Source: Chryseobacterium binzhouense
GTDB taxonomy: Bacteria; Bacteroidota; Bacteroidia; Flavobacteriales; Weeksellaceae
Assembly (NCBI RefSeq): GCF_007474545.1
Contig: NZ_VKOG01000010.1
Location: 1 to 64,000, forward strand
Length of the DNA stretch: 64,000 nucleotides
Direction of reading: 5' to 3'
Part shown: positions 26,154 to 35,970 of the stretch, in pieces
Layout: every line of letters begins with the position of its first letter
Numbering within the stretch: the first letter of the stretch is position 1
Translations under genes and position numbers: made by a program
Notes under the pieces: model-generated
The model's database searches: none
What the model saw: the letters and a program-made list of their open reading frames with translations, nothing else
What the model was told of the DNA's origin: nothing

Positions 26154-26798
26154 CTACTCAACATTCCATTCCTTCAAAAACTGGTCGAGGAAAGTCAGCA
26201 TAAACTGATGTCTTTCTTCGGCTATTTTTTTTCCTTCTTCCGTATTCATAAGGTCTTTCAGCAGCAATAGTTTTTCATAAAAATGATTAATGGTAGTTCC
26301 GTTGGATTTTTTGTATTCTTCTTTTGACATATTCAGTTTCGGATGAATATCGGGATGATACATCAGATTATTTTTAAAACCTCCGAAATTGAACGTTCTT
26401 CCGATTCCAATAGCACCAATTGCATCCAGCCTGTCAGCATCCTGCACAATTTTCAATTCAATTGGTAAGTTTTCAGGAGCTTCTCCCCTATTCTTGAATG
26501 AAATATTTTGAATAATAAAAAGAACCTGTTGAATAGTTTCTTCACTCACATTCTGAATTTCTAGAAATTCTCTGGAAATTTTTAAGGCTAAAGTTTCATC
26601 ACCATCATGAAATTTAGGATCAGCAATATCATGCAGTAAAGCCGAAAGTTTCACAACCTCAAGATTGCATTGTTCAGTTTCAGCAATTTTTCGGGAAAGC
26701 TTCCACACTCTTTCAATATGAAACCAGTCGTGACCCGCTTCTGCTCCTTCCAGTTTTTCCTTTACGAATTTTATTGTGTTTTGTACGATGTTATTCAT
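26154..26798 (-). CDS. HD-domain phosphohydrolase
   Basis: 214 residues with the HD signature: H23 in GHDWFHIERVW, the paired H56-D57 in LLHDIADPKFHDGDE, and a distal aspartate in VQDADRLDAIGAIG. Proteins of this YedJ/YpgQ-like group hydrolyse nucleotides with a divalent metal; the exact substrate is unknown. It is 27 bases before the membrane protein gene on the same strand. A link between the two is not evident. Confidence 0.88.
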   Translation of the reverse strand: MNNIVQNTIKFVKEKLEGAEAGHDWFHIERVWKLSRKIAETEQCNLEVVKLSALLHDIADPKFHDGDETLALKISREFLEIQNVSEETIQQVLFIIQNISFKNRGEAPENLPIELKIVQDADRLDAIGAIGIGRTFNFGGFKNNLMYHPDIHPKLNMSKEEYKKSNGTTINHFYEKLLLLKDLMNTEEGKKIAEERHQFMLTFLDQFLKEWNVE

Positions 26799-26847
26799 TA
26801 TGAAGTTAAATTTAATCTAATTATTAAAGACTTGTCTGATTTGAATT

Positions 26848-27684
26848 TCAGATTTTATTTAAAACAATATTCCAAAGCTTCTTATTATAGCTTCTGAAAA
26901 AATTCACATGTCCAATTTCACCTTTATCAGATTCCGAGACTTTTAACAGTCTGTATTCGGGCTTTAAATTGGGATAAGTATCCCGTAACAGACTTTTTAC
27001 TCCTTTTTCCGTAAGCCAGTCATCATCTTCAGCATATAAAACCAAAACTTTTTGTGATAATCTGTGAGAATAATTTTCTGTTTTTTCAAGCAGTTTATTG
27101 GTAGATTTTCGGTTCAAAATTAAGGTTCTCCAGTCATAAGCACAATTTTTAGGCAAACTTTCTCCCAAACCAAACCAATGGGCAGGAAAATATCCCAACA
27201 CAAAACTTGTAATTGGCTGTACAACTCCAAATCCAAGATAAGCCTCTATTCTTGTCTTAAACCTTAAATTTCCTACAAAAGCATTTTGAGTTCCCACAAA
27301 AATAAATTGTTTGAATATATCAGAATTTTTATTCATGCCGAGTAAAAGAGCTCCCACAGAATGCCCAAGACAGAATTTTATGTAATTATTAAATTCTTTT
27401 ATTACAAAATCAGTTACTGCTTTGAAATCAGAATTTCCCCACGATTTCATAGAAGCATTACAGTTTTTTATGCGATCCGGTTTAGACATCCCTATTCCGA
27501 AATAGTCATAAGTCATTACCGTAAAGCCATCATCTTTCAAAAAATGAGCAAATGCGAAATAAACCTGCTGCTTTACTCCTGTTGCTGAATTGATGACGAG
27601 AAACTTCCCGTTAGACTTTTCCGGCAGAAACAGATGTGCAGTAAGATGATTTTGCTGATCTGTAACAATCTTAATTTTTTGCAT
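26848..27684 (-). CDS. Alpha/beta hydrolase
   Basis: 278 residues without signal peptide. The nucleophile elbow GHSVGALLLG supplies Ser (about 104), the acid is likely in LYAEDDDWL (about 226-230), and the histidine in IGHVNFFR (about 262). The N-terminal part (FLPEKSNGKFLVINSATGVKQ, YDYFGIGMS) is of the kind seen in uncharacterised lipase-like cytoplasmic hydrolases. Substrate unknown. Confidence 0.8.
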   Translation of the reverse strand: MQKIKIVTDQQNHLTAHLFLPEKSNGKFLVINSATGVKQQVYFAFAHFLKDDGFTVMTYDYFGIGMSKPDRIKNCNASMKSWGNSDFKAVTDFVIKEFNNYIKFCLGHSVGALLLGMNKNSDIFKQFIFVGTQNAFVGNLRFKTRIEAYLGFGVVQPITSFVLGYFPAHWFGLGESLPKNCAYDWRTLILNRKSTNKLLEKTENYSHRLSQKVLVLYAEDDDWLTEKGVKSLLRDTYPNLKPEYRLLKVSESDKGEIGHVNFFRSYNKKLWNIVLNKI

Positions 27685-27695
27685 GATTCAGAAAT

Positions 27696-27725
27696 AAAAA
27701 AATCCACATCAAATGTGGAAATTTT
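27696..27725 (-). terminator. Terminator after the ribokinase gene
   Basis: TCCACA/TGTGGA stem with a five-base loop and a T-run on the minus strand, beyond the ribokinase stop at 27777. Confidence 0.7.
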
Positions 27726-27776
27726 AGTTTAAAATTCTTTAAAATAATACGGTTTTCAATATGTACCAAATAAAGT

Positions 27777-28664
27777 TTACTTTATATCTTTAAGATAAGG
27801 TAAAGCTGCTTGAGCACCTTTGCCTAAAGAAACTTTCGATGAGACAAGGTTTCCGAATTTCACACAGTCTTCAATAGTATTTTTATGACACATTGCGATA
27901 GAAAAACCTGTAGTAAAAGCATCACCCATTCCCATTTTATAAATCATATTTTCATTTTCATTACGGAAATATTTCATTTCAGTTCCGTTAAAATAAAGCG
28001 TGGAATTGGTTTCGTCTCTTACAAACAGTTTATTGAAATATTTTTCGAGAATCTTTTCTCTTTCATCTTCTCCAAAGATTACAGACAGCTCATTTGATTT
28101 AGCGATAATAAAATCAACAGAATTTAAAATTTCGTCATTAAGCCTTTTTCCGGGTGATGCGTAAAGACCTACCATTTTGCCATAAGACTTTGCCTTTTTT
28201 ACGGTAAATTCTACTACTTCCATAGAAATTTCAAGCTGCAGCAAAACCAAATCAGATGCTGCAATATATTTTTCTGCGTTCTTTACGTTTTCAGTAGCGA
28301 GATATTTATTGGCAGCAGGATCAACTACAATAGAGAAATCTCCGTTGCAACTGGTTACATAAGCAATTCCTGTGGGTGCCTGATCTGTTTCACAAACATA
28401 ACCTACATTTACATTTTCATTCACAAGATTACGCATAATCTGCTGTCCTAAAGGATCTATTCCCACGCAGCCCACAAAATAAACATTAGCGCCCAATCTT
28501 GCGGCTCCAACAGCCTGATTGGCACCTTTACCTCCAAAAAAATTTTCGGAATGGTGAGCCATTACGGTTTCATTACCGCCCGGAATTTTATCTGTATACA
28601 AGACTAAATCAAGTGAACAGCTTCCTATGACTACGATTTTTGGTTGTTGTGATGAGAATTTCAT
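27777..28664 (-). CDS. rbsK: Ribokinase-like PfkB sugar kinase
   Basis: 295 residues. PfkB signature 1 is GGKGANQAVGAARLGA (about 44-59), and signature 2 is GMGDAFTTGFSIA with the catalytic aspartate; the usual GAGD is GMGD here. It phosphorylates ribose or a similar sugar at O5 in the cytoplasm. No ribose transporter is near, so it may salvage ribose from nucleosides. The symbol is by similarity; another pentose or nucleoside kinase activity is possible. Confidence 0.85.
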   Translation of the reverse strand: MKFSSQQPKIVVIGSCSLDLVLYTDKIPGGNETVMAHHSENFFGGKGANQAVGAARLGANVYFVGCVGIDPLGQQIMRNLVNENVNVGYVCETDQAPTGIAYVTSCNGDFSIVVDPAANKYLATENVKNAEKYIAASDLVLLQLEISMEVVEFTVKKAKSYGKMVGLYASPGKRLNDEILNSVDFIIAKSNELSVIFGEDEREKILEKYFNKLFVRDETNSTLYFNGTEMKYFRNENENMIYKMGMGDAFTTGFSIAMCHKNTIEDCVKFGNLVSSKVSLGKGAQAALPYLKDIK

Positions 28665-28713
28665 TTATAAAAATCTTAGCTTGTTAAAATATAAAGTTTA
28701 AATGTAAGTAATT

Positions 28714-29355
28714 TTAATTTACCAATATCTCTATAAATTCTGTAATTACCTTTACAGGCTCATTTTTTTCGTTAAAACCAATATAGCTCGCATAGAAGCC
28801 TTCTCCGTAACCTGTTTCAAAAGCAAAAATATTTCCGGGGGTTTCTTCATTTGGTTTTAAAAATGCAAACTGATCAATCGCTCCGTTTTCATCGAAAAAA
28901 TGTCCGTGAAAAAATTCTTCATAAATTCCCATAAAATCATCTCCCTTTCTGCGAAAAAGCTTCTGCTCCAAAAGGTTAAGCTGTTCCTGTGTCTCAAAAT
29001 CCATAAAACATCCCATTCCGCTTTCTACAGGATATCCAAAAACCTCTCCTTCGGCTAAATCTTCCGTATGCTGATTTTCGGTTGTTGCCATTTTCCATGA
29101 CGATATTTTTTCGTCACTGAAAACGATTTCAACATACGCAACACAATTGCTTTCCCGCTCTTTGTGAAGTATGACCTGAAAATCTCCTTTTGGAAATTCA
29201 GTAGAAAACGGCTGCATATCATTCGTAATCAAAGGATCACAAGCCACCAGTTTTCCGGTCGAAAGATATATTTTTCCGACTTCAAAACTTTCCAGTAACG
29301 GACTTTCTACAAAGTCTTTGGAAAAAAGTTTTTGTATATTTTCTAAGTGTTGCAT
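28714..29355 (-). CDS. DUF4241 protein
   Basis: 213 residues. Recognised from KLVACDPLITND near residue 34, the FPKGDFQVILHKE segment and YPVESGMGCFMDFETQEQL, which are typical of DUF4241. No signal peptide and no membrane segment; function is unknown. Some members are associated with immunity or polymorphic-toxin loci, but no toxin gene is seen here. Confidence 0.8.
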   Translation of the reverse strand: MQHLENIQKLFSKDFVESPLLESFEVGKIYLSTGKLVACDPLITNDMQPFSTEFPKGDFQVILHKERESNCVAYVEIVFSDEKISSWKMATTENQHTEDLAEGEVFGYPVESGMGCFMDFETQEQLNLLEQKLFRRKGDDFMGIYEEFFHGHFFDENGAIDQFAFLKPNEETPGNIFAFETGYGEGFYASYIGFNEKNEPVKVITEFIEILVN

Positions 29356-29398
29356 TTTATATTAAGATAGGATTAAAGCTATATTACGTCTTTAATTT

Positions 29399-29953
29399 TT
29401 AATTTAAATTTTTTATTTCTAATTCTATTTTCAGCCTTTTCTCGCTCCAATAATTTATTCTTTCTATTTTATCAGGATATTCTTCAAAACTAACATTCTG
29501 ATAAAATTTAATAGAATCCTGATAATCTGTTAAAACTTTTTCCAAATAATCTTTGTAGTCTCTTTCATTTTGTGGAATATATCCAATTCCGTCACATCCA
29601 CAACTGAAAAAGGTTTTACCAATTCTATAAAGTCCTTCTATAATTTTCCATTCTTTTGTAGCAGATATTTTCGGAGCTTTAAAATCTTTTCCCAAATTAA
29701 CCATTAGATTACTACATTCAGGACATTTTATAGTTCTATTTTCAATTTCGTCACTTAATTCTTTTAAATTATTAATCTCTTTTTTTGTAAATACCTGTCC
29801 AACTTTTTTAATGGATTTTCCATTCAGTTCATGATATACTTTGTCTTTTTTTATTCTTAGTAAAATATCATCCACAGGAGTTTGTTTAAATGTTTTTTTA
29901 CATCTAAAACAAACATAATGGAACTTATATATTTTAAAAGCATATCTACACAT
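29399..29953 (-). CDS. Cysteine-rich zinc-ribbon-like protein of unknown function
   Basis: 184 residues. CFRC (C15, C18), CPEC (about 97-100) and FFSCGCDGIG (about 137-139) suggest two or three zinc-binding sites. The C-terminal 45 residues are charged and helical. It starts 15 bases after the valS stop on the same strand and could be co-transcribed with it. Function unknown; the even spread of cysteine pairs suggests a structural zinc protein. Confidence 0.65.
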   Translation of the reverse strand: MCRYAFKIYKFHYVCFRCKKTFKQTPVDDILLRIKKDKVYHELNGKSIKKVGQVFTKKEINNLKELSDEIENRTIKCPECSNLMVNLGKDFKAPKISATKEWKIIEGLYRIGKTFFSCGCDGIGYIPQNERDYKDYLEKVLTDYQDSIKFYQNVSFEEYPDKIERINYWSEKRLKIELEIKNLN

Positions 29954-29967
29954 CTTTGGATATAAAC

Positions 29968-32670
29968 CTAAAGCGTTTTTAATTTTTCTTCAAGAATCGC
30001 AATTTTGTCCAGAGCATCTTTTTGTTTTTTGCGCTCTACTTCTACAATTTCTGGTTTTGCATTGACAACAAACTTTTCGTTTGAAAGTTTTTTGTCTACA
30101 GAAATCAAAAATCCTTTCAGATACTTTAGTTCTTCTTCTGTTTTTGCTTTCTCTTCTGCTAAATCTAAGTTTTCACTTAGAGGAATGGAAATTTCCGTTG
30201 CACCTACCAAAAATGTAAAGCTTGGCTTATCTGTTTTTGTCCCGAAATGAATATCATAAACATTTGCCAGTTTTTTAATAACATCTTCATTCTTAAATTC
30301 TGCAGCATTTGTATAAATTTCTGCTCCTTCTCTTGAAGAAATTCCTTTTGTCTGGCGATAATTTCTAATGCCCGAAATGACTTCGGATGCTATTTCAAAG
30401 TTTTTAATAATTGTTTCGTCAAACGATTCTGCTTTTTTCTGCTGAGCGATAACTAAAGCCTCATCAATATTTCTTTCAGAAATAGCCTGCCACAATTCTT
30501 CAGTTAAGAACGGCATAAACGGATGAAGCAATTTCATTAATTCTTCAAAGAGCTCAATTGTTTTATTGTAGACCTCTTTAGAAATACCTTCACCATAATT
30601 TGGTTTTATTGCTTCAAGATACCATCCGCAGAAATCATCTTTAATTAGTTTTTGAATTAAATTTAAAGCATCAGATATTCTGAATTTGCTGAATTGGTCA
30701 TTAATTTCAACGATTGATTTATTCAGTTGATTTTCAAACCATTCAATTGTCTGAATTTCAGTAGAATTTGCAGGCTTATCTTCATGATTCCACAAATTGA
30801 TTAATCTAAAAGCATTCCAGATTTTAGTTCCGAAATTCCTTCCCAAATCGCAAAGAGGCGAAGTATAAATTGGATCTCTACCTTCATCCATTCTTTGTTT
30901 TATCTGTTTTTCTGTAAGAACATTCCCCTGTTCATCAATTTGTTCGGAATCAAATTTCAGATCATTTCCAGCAGCAGAACTCATCATAATTCCTACTCTT
31001 ACAGCATCAGCTCCATAACGTTCCATTAAATCCAGCGGATCCGGAGAATTACCAAGAGACTTAGACATTTTTCTGCCAATTTTATCCCTTACAATCCCCG
31101 TAAAATAAACATTTTTGAAAGGAACTTCTTTTCTGTATTCCAATCCTGCCATAATCATTCTGGCAACCCAGAAGAAAATAATATCCGGACCTGTCACTAA
31201 GTCTGAAGTCGGGTAATAATAATTAATATCTTTATTTTCAGAATCAAGCAATCCATCGAAAACCGACATTGGCCACAACCATGATGAGAACCAGGTATCA
31301 AGAGCGTCTTCGTCTTGTTTTAAGTTCTCAGTTGTTAGTTGATCGTTGTTGGTTTTTTGCTTTGCAAGTTCTAATGCCTCTTCGATGCTTTCAGCAACGA
31401 CAAAATCATTTTCTCCGTCACCATAATAATACGCAGGAATTTGCTGTCCCCACCAAAGCTGTCGGGAAATATTCCAGTCGCGGATATTTTCCATCCAGTG
31501 TTTATAGGTATTTTTAAACTTTTCAGGATAAAATTTAACCTCATCATCCATTACAACATCCAAGGCTGGTTTTGCAATTTCAGACATTTTCAGGAACCAC
31601 TGAACAGAAACTTTAGGTTCAATGACCGCACCAGTTCGTTCTGAAGTTCCTACTTTATTCATGTAATCTTCTGCTTTCAGCAAAAGATCTTTTTCTTCTA
31701 ATTCCTTAGCAATCTGCTTTCTTACCTCGAATCTGTTTTTTCCTGCGTAATGTAACCCGTGATCATTCAGATTTCCGTCATCATCCAAAGCATCAATCAT
31801 CTGAAGATTGTGTTTCTGTCCTATTTCGTAGTCGTTGATGTCGTGTGCAGGCGTAATTTTCAAAGCTCCTGTTCCGAATTCAATATCTACATATTCGTCT
31901 TCGATGATAGGAATTACTCTGTCAACAATCGGTACGATAACGTTTTTACCTTTTAAATGAGCATATCTTTCATCATTAGGATTGATGCAAACCGCAGTAT
32001 CCCCGAAAATGGTTTCAGGACGCGTTGTAGCTACAGAAAGGAATTCCTCAGATCCTTCGATTTTGTATTTTAGAAAGTATAATTTTCCGTTTTGTTCTTT
32101 AAAGATTACTTCTTCGTCAGAAATATTGGTTTTCGCTTCAGGATCCCAATTGACCATTCTGTACCCACGATAGATTAGTCCTTTATTGTATAAATCAACA
32201 AAAGATTTGATGACCTGCTGAGAAAGTTTTGGCTCCATGGTGAAACGGGTTCTGTCCCAATCGCATGAGCATCCTAATTTTTTCAACTGCTCAAGAATCG
32301 TTCCTCCATATTTGTCAGTCCAGTCCCAAGCGTGTTTTAAGAATTCTTCACGAGTAATATCAGATTTATTGACTCCTTCAGACTTCAGTTTAGCAACAAC
32401 TTTAGCTTCTGTAGCAATAGAAGCATGATCTGTTCCCGGAACCCAACAGGCATTAAAGCCCTGCATTCTTGCACGACGAACCAGAACATCCTGAATGGTA
32501 TTATTCAACATATGCCCCATGTGCAAAATCCCCGTTACGTTTGGCGGAGGAATTACAACAGTGTAAGGCGGCTTGTCATTCGGTTCTGAATGGAAATATT
32601 TGTTTTCCAACCAGTAATTGTACCACTTTTGTTCTGTTTCCTTTGGATTGTACTTTTCTGAAATCTGCAT
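29968..32670 (-). CDS. valS: Valyl-tRNA synthetase
   Basis: 900 residues, normal length. Class I signatures: PPPNVTGILHMGHML (HIGH at 50-53) and GRKMSKSLGNSPDPL (KMSKS). The connective editing domain includes TTRPETIFGDTAV. An anticodon-binding region and a C-terminal coiled coil (last 60 residues, lysine/glutamate-rich) complete the enzyme. It charges tRNA-Val and edits threonine. The next gene upstream is divergent, with its -7 box about 80 bases away. Confidence 0.98.
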   Translation of the reverse strand: MQISEKYNPKETEQKWYNYWLENKYFHSEPNDKPPYTVVIPPPNVTGILHMGHMLNNTIQDVLVRRARMQGFNACWVPGTDHASIATEAKVVAKLKSEGVNKSDITREEFLKHAWDWTDKYGGTILEQLKKLGCSCDWDRTRFTMEPKLSQQVIKSFVDLYNKGLIYRGYRMVNWDPEAKTNISDEEVIFKEQNGKLYFLKYKIEGSEEFLSVATTRPETIFGDTAVCINPNDERYAHLKGKNVIVPIVDRVIPIIEDEYVDIEFGTGALKITPAHDINDYEIGQKHNLQMIDALDDDGNLNDHGLHYAGKNRFEVRKQIAKELEEKDLLLKAEDYMNKVGTSERTGAVIEPKVSVQWFLKMSEIAKPALDVVMDDEVKFYPEKFKNTYKHWMENIRDWNISRQLWWGQQIPAYYYGDGENDFVVAESIEEALELAKQKTNNDQLTTENLKQDEDALDTWFSSWLWPMSVFDGLLDSENKDINYYYPTSDLVTGPDIIFFWVARMIMAGLEYRKEVPFKNVYFTGIVRDKIGRKMSKSLGNSPDPLDLMERYGADAVRVGIMMSSAAGNDLKFDSEQIDEQGNVLTEKQIKQRMDEGRDPIYTSPLCDLGRNFGTKIWNAFRLINLWNHEDKPANSTEIQTIEWFENQLNKSIVEINDQFSKFRISDALNLIQKLIKDDFCGWYLEAIKPNYGEGISKEVYNKTIELFEELMKLLHPFMPFLTEELWQAISERNIDEALVIAQQKKAESFDETIIKNFEIASEVISGIRNYRQTKGISSREGAEIYTNAAEFKNEDVIKKLANVYDIHFGTKTDKPSFTFLVGATEISIPLSENLDLAEEKAKTEEELKYLKGFLISVDKKLSNEKFVVNAKPEIVEVERKKQKDALDKIAILEEKLKTL

Positions 32671-32749
32671 AAATTCTTAATTTCTTTTCTTTACGATTTG
32701 CAAAAATAGTTTAAAGTAAAAAAATGTAAGCACTAATTAAAATAATTTT

Positions 32750-32757
32750 TAACTTTG
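32750..32757 (+). promoter_or_regulatory. Likely -7 box for the DUF1573 gene
   Basis: TAACTTTG fits TAnnTTTG and gives a leader of about 38 bases to the ATG at 32800. Confidence 0.5.
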
Positions 32758-32799
32758 TTCCTCAAAATTTATCTAACAAACATATTAACATTCAAGAAT

Positions 32800-33261
32800 A
32801 TGAAAAAATTAATCGCAGGAATTGCATTATTCGGAACTTTTGCATTAGCATCTGCACAAACCATTACTTTTGACAGAACAACGTACGAATATGGTCAAAT
32901 AAAGCCAAATTCTGACGGAAATAGATTTTTTACAGTAACTAATACAGGTGACAAGCCTTTAATTATTTCCAATGTAAAACCTTCTTGCGGATGCACAACT
33001 CCGGAATTCAGCCAGGATCCTATTTTACCCGGAAAATCTGCAAAGATAAAAGTGGGTTACAACACTGCGTCTCCAGGTGCTTTCAATAAAATGATTGAAG
33101 TTTTTTCTAATGATCCTGTAAACAGCAGAAGTGTAATTTACATCAAAGGTGATGTAAATCCTAATGCTCCTGACCCTAAACCATTAACTCCCGCCGAGCT
33201 AAAAGCTAAAGCTAAGGCTGATAAAAAAGCAGCTAAAATAGCAAAGAAAGCAGCTAAATAG
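32800..33261 (+). CDS. DUF1573 secreted protein with a lysine/alanine tail
   Basis: 153 residues from the ATG at 32800, where the signal peptide starts (MKKLIAGIALFGTFALASAQ); a longer in-frame reading from 32755 lies over the promoter. The DUF1573 core has the diagnostic KPSCGCTTPEFSQDPILPG (CGC) and an immunoglobulin-like KVGYNTASPG. The last 30 residues are lysine/alanine-rich (KAKADKKAAKIAKKAAK), probably a basic helix. Function of the family is unknown; periplasmic location is predicted. Own promoter and terminator. Confidence 0.88.
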   Translation: MKKLIAGIALFGTFALASAQTITFDRTTYEYGQIKPNSDGNRFFTVTNTGDKPLIISNVKPSCGCTTPEFSQDPILPGKSAKIKVGYNTASPGAFNKMIEVFSNDPVNSRSVIYIKGDVNPNAPDPKPLTPAELKAKAKADKKAAKIAKKAAK

Positions 33262-33284
33262 TGTTCAGATTAAAAAAATAGTAG

Positions 33285-33311
33285 AAACCGTCTCAATTGA
33301 GGCGGTTTTTT
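33285..33311 (+). terminator. Terminator after the DUF1573 gene
   Basis: AAACCGTCTC pairs with GAGGCGGTTT (one G-T pair), then a T-run. Confidence 0.85.
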
Positions 33312-33336
33312 GTTATTTTAGATAAAAAAAATATCA

Positions 33337-34206
33337 ATGGATAAGAATTTTTCAGATAATTTTAAAGTGACAGAAAATTTTTCGATTAAAAAAACACCCA
33401 CTCAATATGAAGGTCCGCTTACAAAAGATGATGGTATTATCATTCTTAATGAAGAGAAACAAAAACTTAGAGAACTTCAGGAAAAACTCTATGCAGATGG
33501 AAGCAAATCTTTGCTGGTTGTACTTCAGGCAATGGATGCAGCTGGAAAAGACAGTCTTATAGAACACGTTTTCGGCGGTGTCAATCCACAAGGATGTAGC
33601 GTGACGAGTTTTAAAACCCCAAGTTCAAAAGAATATTCGCATGATTTTTTGTGGAGGCATTATCTGGCTTTACCTCAAAAAGGAATGATAGGAATTTTTA
33701 ACCGTTCGCATTACGAAAGTGTTTTGGTTTGTAAAGTACATCCTGAATATAATTTGAGCGAAAAAACCTGGGATTCTGTAGATGATTTTGATGATAAATT
33801 CTGGGAAAACCGTTACGAAAGCATCAGAAATTTCGAAAAGCATCTGGCTCAAAATGGAACAACCATTATTAAAATTTTTCTTCATGTTTCAAAAGATGAA
33901 CAAAAGAAAAGACTCCTTGACCGCATCAACGAACAGGATAAAAACTGGAAATTTTCTGCTTCTGATCTTCCTGAAAGGGCTTTATTTAATGAATATATGA
34001 AATGTTATGAAGAAGCCATCAACGAAACCTCAAAAGATCACGCACCATGGTATGTAATTCCTGCCGACAACAAATGGTTTGCAAGACTTTCTGCTATACA
34101 GATCATTATTGATACTTTAGAGAAAATGGATTTAAAATTCCCGGAACTTTCAGAAAAAGATAAGGCTGAATTAGATAATGCTAAAAAACAATTGGAAAGT
34201 GAATAA
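33337..34206 (+). CDS. ppk2: Polyphosphate kinase 2 family protein
   Basis: 289 residues. Walker A AMDAAGKDS (65-73), Walker B-like FNRSHYES (121-128), and the lid region with RLLDRI. PPK2 enzymes transfer phosphate between polyphosphate and nucleoside mono- or diphosphates. Subclass (AMP or ADP acceptor) is not determined; the length of about 290 is in the range of single-domain class I and III enzymes. Located just upstream of the RNase P RNA gene on the opposite strand. Confidence 0.9.
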   Translation: MDKNFSDNFKVTENFSIKKTPTQYEGPLTKDDGIIILNEEKQKLRELQEKLYADGSKSLLVVLQAMDAAGKDSLIEHVFGGVNPQGCSVTSFKTPSSKEYSHDFLWRHYLALPQKGMIGIFNRSHYESVLVCKVHPEYNLSEKTWDSVDDFDDKFWENRYESIRNFEKHLAQNGTTIIKIFLHVSKDEQKKRLLDRINEQDKNWKFSASDLPERALFNEYMKCYEEAINETSKDHAPWYVIPADNKWFARLSAIQIIIDTLEKMDLKFPELSEKDKAELDNAKKQLESE

Positions 34207-34287
34207 ATTAGGACGGAAGATAGGAGTTAAAAACTTTATATTAAAACTTCCAGCTTCAAACTTCTGCCTTCCAGCTTAAACAAAAAT

Positions 34288-34610
34288 CACGAGAAAATCT
34301 ATAAGCCGGATTTTGTACTTTAAAAAAGTGCCTGTTATTTATCTGCGTTTTACATTGCTGCAAAACTTGAGCTGATTACCCCTCGGCTTTCAGGACGAGC
34401 CGCCCCTATTTTCATTACTGAAAAGAACCGATATACTTATCATTGCACCGCAAAGAGTTTACCTGGTTTCACTACAGCCGAACTGTACCTGCTTTCTGTT
34501 GCACTTGTCCTATCCTCACGGATGACGGATGTTATCCGCTTTGCTGCTCTATGGTGTCCGGACTTTCCTACCCTCAATTGAATGAGAATCAACAAGCCGA
34601 TTTTCTCGTG
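34288..34610 (-). ncRNA. rnpB: RNase P RNA
   Basis: On the minus strand the ends pair as P1: CACGAGAAAAT at 34610 downward with ATTTTCTCGTG near 34288. Conserved bacterial elements are present in order: GGAAAGTCCGGAC with CATAGAGCA, GGTACAGTTCGG.. ACAGAAAGCAGG, GTAAACTC, GCAATG, and the terminal CCGGCTTATAGATT. This is the catalytic RNA that trims tRNA 5' leaders together with RnpA. Ends are set by the P1 helix and may be off by a few bases. Confidence 0.95.
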
Positions 34611-34794
34611 GATACAAAGATATGTAAAATGAGAATAGTAAATCATATTTTGTGAATGATGAACAGTCAATTCACTTTGTTGTCAATTTTGAAACTTTTC
34701 AATTAAATTAAAAAATAAAATTTACAATTCAGTTACGAAGTAAAATTCACAATTGACTAATAATTATTATCTTCGTGCAGTTATAAAATTTGTT

Positions 34795-35286
34795 TTGATT
34801 TCAAAAGAAAAAGAGTTTGCGCAGCTTGTAAAAGATAATCAGGGATTGATTATCAAAGTTTCGCGTCTCTATACCAACTCTCTGGAAGATGAAGAAGATT
34901 TGTTTCAGGAAATCGTACTTCAGCTTTGGCGGAGTTATGACTCTTTTAAAGGAAATTCAAAAATTTCAACGTGGATGTACCGTGTAGCACTCAATACTGC
35001 AATTACTCTTTTCAGAAAAAAAACCAAAAGCATACAAACCAATGAGCTGGACATCAATCATCGGGATTTTGTAGAAGATGATGATGAAAAACAACAGCAG
35101 ATTTCACTTCTTTACACTGTTATAAAAACTTTACCCAATGTAGAACGAGCCATCGTAATGATGTATCTGGATGATTTACCATACAAAGATATTGCAGAAA
35201 ATTTGGGAATTACTGAAGTCAATGCGCGTGTAAAAATGAACCGACTCAAAAAAGTTCTTAAAGAAAAAATGGAAAAACATGCCTGA
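34795..35286 (+). CDS. ECF-type RNA polymerase sigma factor
   Basis: 163 residues from a TTG at 34795; an earlier in-frame TTG at 34753 would add 14 residues unlike the family. Region 2 includes LEDEEDLFQEIVLQLWRSYDSF and ISTWMYRVALNTAI; region 4 is LPNVERAIVMMYLDDLPYKDIAENLGITEVNARVKMNRL-like. The downstream membrane protein overlaps it by eight bases and starts PEFDLDSFKKTWQEQ, so the pair probably forms a sigma/anti-sigma unit. A second such pair is at 41095-42213. Confidence 0.9.
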   Translation: MISKEKEFAQLVKDNQGLIIKVSRLYTNSLEDEEDLFQEIVLQLWRSYDSFKGNSKISTWMYRVALNTAITLFRKKTKSIQTNELDINHRDFVEDDDEKQQQISLLYTVIKTLPNVERAIVMMYLDDLPYKDIAENLGITEVNARVKMNRLKKVLKEKMEKHA

Positions 35287-35956
35287 ATTTGATTTAGACA
35301 GCTTTAAAAAAACCTGGCAGGAACAGTCTGTACAGTCCAAATATGATCAAAATGAGATCCTGAAGATGCTCAATAAAAAATCGCGCAACTATATGAAATA
35401 TATTTTCTGGATCAGCGTGGCAGAGTTTTTATTTTTTAGTATTTTGGGATTATTTTACATTGTTAAAAGCAATGATTCGCAAAGTTTTCTTTCAATTTTG
35501 GAAAAAATGGGCGTTCAGAAAGATGTGGAACTCGAAAATAAGCTTGATAATATTTATTTATTAATCAAAATTCTAAGTCTTCTGGTAACCGGATTTTTTG
35601 TAGTAATATTTTATCTGAATTACCGAAAGATAAAAGTTGAAGAAGATCTGAAGAAATTTATTATAAGGATTATCACATTCAAAAAGACAGTTAATGCTTT
35701 CATTCTCACGAATATTGGCTTGCTGATTATCTTAATTTTGGTTTTAACGGGATTTGTATTTTATATCCTCAACACACAGCACATTGAGCTGAGCGGCTCG
35801 GAATTCACCGGATTTATCGTTGGAATTATCGCAAGTACGGTTTTGTGTGTAATGCTGATCTGGATTTATTACAGACTGGTGTACGGAATCATTATGGGAA
35901 GATTGGACAAAAACCTTAAACAGCTTAAAGAAATTGAGTCTCAGGAAAATATGTAA
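35279..35956 (+). CDS. Membrane protein coupled to an ECF sigma factor (putative anti-sigma)
   Basis: 225 residues, overlapping the sigma gene by eight bases. The N-terminal cytoplasmic helix (about 1-35) is followed by four hydrophobic segments (about 40-60, 98-118, 140-165, 180-205). The cytoplasmic N-terminus before a membrane domain is the layout of anti-sigma factors, and the same layout is seen in the protein beside the sigma factor at 41722. No zinc-binding HxxxCxxC motif is present, so it is not a ZAS anti-sigma. Function inferred from position. Confidence 0.7.
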   Translation: MPEFDLDSFKKTWQEQSVQSKYDQNEILKMLNKKSRNYMKYIFWISVAEFLFFSILGLFYIVKSNDSQSFLSILEKMGVQKDVELENKLDNIYLLIKILSLLVTGFFVVIFYLNYRKIKVEEDLKKFIIRIITFKKTVNAFILTNIGLLIILILVLTGFVFYILNTQHIELSGSEFTGFIVGIIASTVLCVMLIWIYYRLVYGIIMGRLDKNLKQLKEIESQENM

Positions 35957-35970
35957 CAAAAATGTGGTTA